Source: Comamonadaceae bacterium (GTDB lineage Bacteria > Pseudomonadota > Gammaproteobacteria > Burkholderiales > Burkholderiaceae_C). From it: 6,589 bases of DNA. A program made the translations under genes and the position numbers. The stretch lies in the NCBI GenBank assembly GCA_947463845.1, contig CANHUM010000099.1, forward strand, positions 1 through 6,589, given 5' to 3'. Shown here one piece after another: positions 6,305-6,589 of this stretch (position 1 is the stretch's first letter; the number at the start of each line of letters is the position of its first letter). The notes under the pieces were generated by a model. The model ran no database searches and was not told the DNA's origin. It worked only from the letters and a program-made list of their open reading frames with translations.

Positions 6305-6395
6305 TGGCGGAGCAGGCGGGATTCGAACCCGCGGTGGGCTATTAACCCACACACGCTTTCCAGGCGTGCGACTTAAACCACTCATCCACCGCTCC
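6305..6395 (-). tRNA. tRNA-Ser (anticodon GGA)
   Basis: The minus-strand sequence folds as a class II tRNA of 91 bases with an encoded CCA (plus positions 6305-6307). The acceptor arm is GGAGCGG with CTGCTCC, including one G-U pair, and the discriminator base is G as expected for serine. The anticodon arm has stem CACGC/GCGTG and loop CTGGAAA, placing anticodon GGA at 6359-6361, which reads UCC and UCU codons. The long variable arm GTGGG-TTAATAG-CCCAC is typical of serine tRNA, and the T arm contains GGTTCGAATCC. It converges with livK and shares the terminator between them. No integrase or duplicated tRNA 3' end is visible, so I see no sign of use as an attachment site here. Confidence 0.97.
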
Positions 6396-6405
6396 GAAGC
6401 TTGAC

Positions 6406-6411
6406 ATTGTA
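6406..6411 (-). promoter_or_regulatory. Candidate -10 element for tRNA-Ser
   Basis: On the minus strand this reads TACAAT, five of six matches to TATAAT, ending ten bases before the mature tRNA 5' end, so transcription could start only a few bases upstream of the tRNA. The -35 position at 17-base spacing reads CCAAAA, which is poor, so the assignment is tentative. Confidence 0.35.
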
Positions 6412-6423
6412 ACAGTCGAAAAA

Positions 6424-6433
6424 CAGGATTTTG
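6424..6433. repeat. Third copy of the CAGGATTTTG 10-mer
   Basis: This 10-mer matches one arm of the inverted repeat at 6231-6260. It lies upstream of the tRNA-Ser gene, across or just before the expected -35 region. Three copies (two inverted, one direct) occur within about 200 bases and flank the tRNA and terminator. Chance is possible; it could instead be a shared protein site or the remnant of a local duplication. Confidence 0.4.
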
Positions 6434-6589
6434 GGATGCGGGCCTCAATTGTTGTACCTTGGCGGCAGCCTCCATGAGGGTCAGGTTTTTTGGCCAATTT
6501 CTGATCAGTGTCGTTCTGACGGCGCTTTTTGTCCTTAAACTTCGCCACTGCTAGAAATTCCTTTGACCCTTCTTTGGCGCACTGCCGGA

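Noticed and set aside
6305..6395. tRNA-Ser as an integration site for a mobile element
   Set aside because: No integrase, direct repeat of the tRNA 3' end or composition shift is visible; the flank beyond the tRNA 3' end is a terminator and a core-type gene.
6168..6404. A 78-codon plus-strand frame containing GGAGGIRTRGG
   Set aside because: This is the antisense translation of tRNA-Ser, a well-known source of false protein annotations, and it also runs through the terminator.
6401..6429. Perfect TTGACA (6401-6406) on the plus strand as a promoter -35
   Set aside because: The -10 position at 17-base spacing reads CAGGAT, a poor match, and no plus-strand gene follows in the window.
6342..6548. 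A 68-codon minus-strand frame beginning VAKFKDKKRRQND with an AGGAA upstream of its GTG
   Set aside because: It runs through half of the tRNA-Ser gene before stopping, and the tRNA promoter would lie inside it; the frame is also open past the GTG to the window edge, so the start is arbitrary.

Overview
The window reads as a chromosomal core region of a betaproteobacterium, most likely Burkholderiales and probably the Comamonadaceae (a Limnohabitans/Rhodoferax-like freshwater relative is my guess). This rests on remembered resemblance of the protein N-termini (LptF, PepA), on the divergent lptFG / pepA-holC layout, on a moderately GC-rich composition, and on a LivK-type lipoprotein of a kind common in that family. 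No database search was possible, so the genus is not established.

Layout. Positions 14-2621 hold a minus-strand operon read right to left: lptF, lptG, then a short CbiX/SirB-type chelatase. Both junctions are 4-base ATGA stop/start overlaps. LptF and LptG are the two membrane subunits of the ABC machine that extracts lipopolysaccharide from the inner membrane. The chelatase inserts cobalt or iron into sirohydrochlorin. Only 24 bases separate lptF from the divergent plus-strand operon at 2646-4931: pepA (M17 leucyl aminopeptidase), holC (DNA polymerase III chi subunit) and a small unrecognised helical protein joined to holC by another ATGA overlap. After a 104-base gap with a terminator-like hairpin comes livK (5036-6202), a lipoprotein substrate-binding protein of the branched-chain amino acid ABC transporter family, with no permease or ATPase genes beside it. 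livK converges on a minus-strand tRNA-Ser(GGA) at 6305-6395. The 102 bases between them hold three consecutive hairpins, the last a bidirectional intrinsic terminator. Bases 6396-6589 contain a candidate tRNA promoter and no gene I can support.

How the genes relate. lptF/lptG are one functional unit in outer-membrane assembly. pepA and holC are conserved neighbours with unrelated jobs (peptide turnover, replisome clamp-loader/SSB contact). valS, which follows holC in E. coli, is replaced here by the small ORF and livK. I see no mobile element, CRISPR array, phage gene or defence system. The region is ordinary; the points worth a second look are regulatory structures (a 16-bp palindrome inside lptF upstream of pepA, a hairpin with a T7 run just before livK, a 12-bp perfect inverted repeat after livK), the basic C-terminal tail of PepA, and the small gene after holC.
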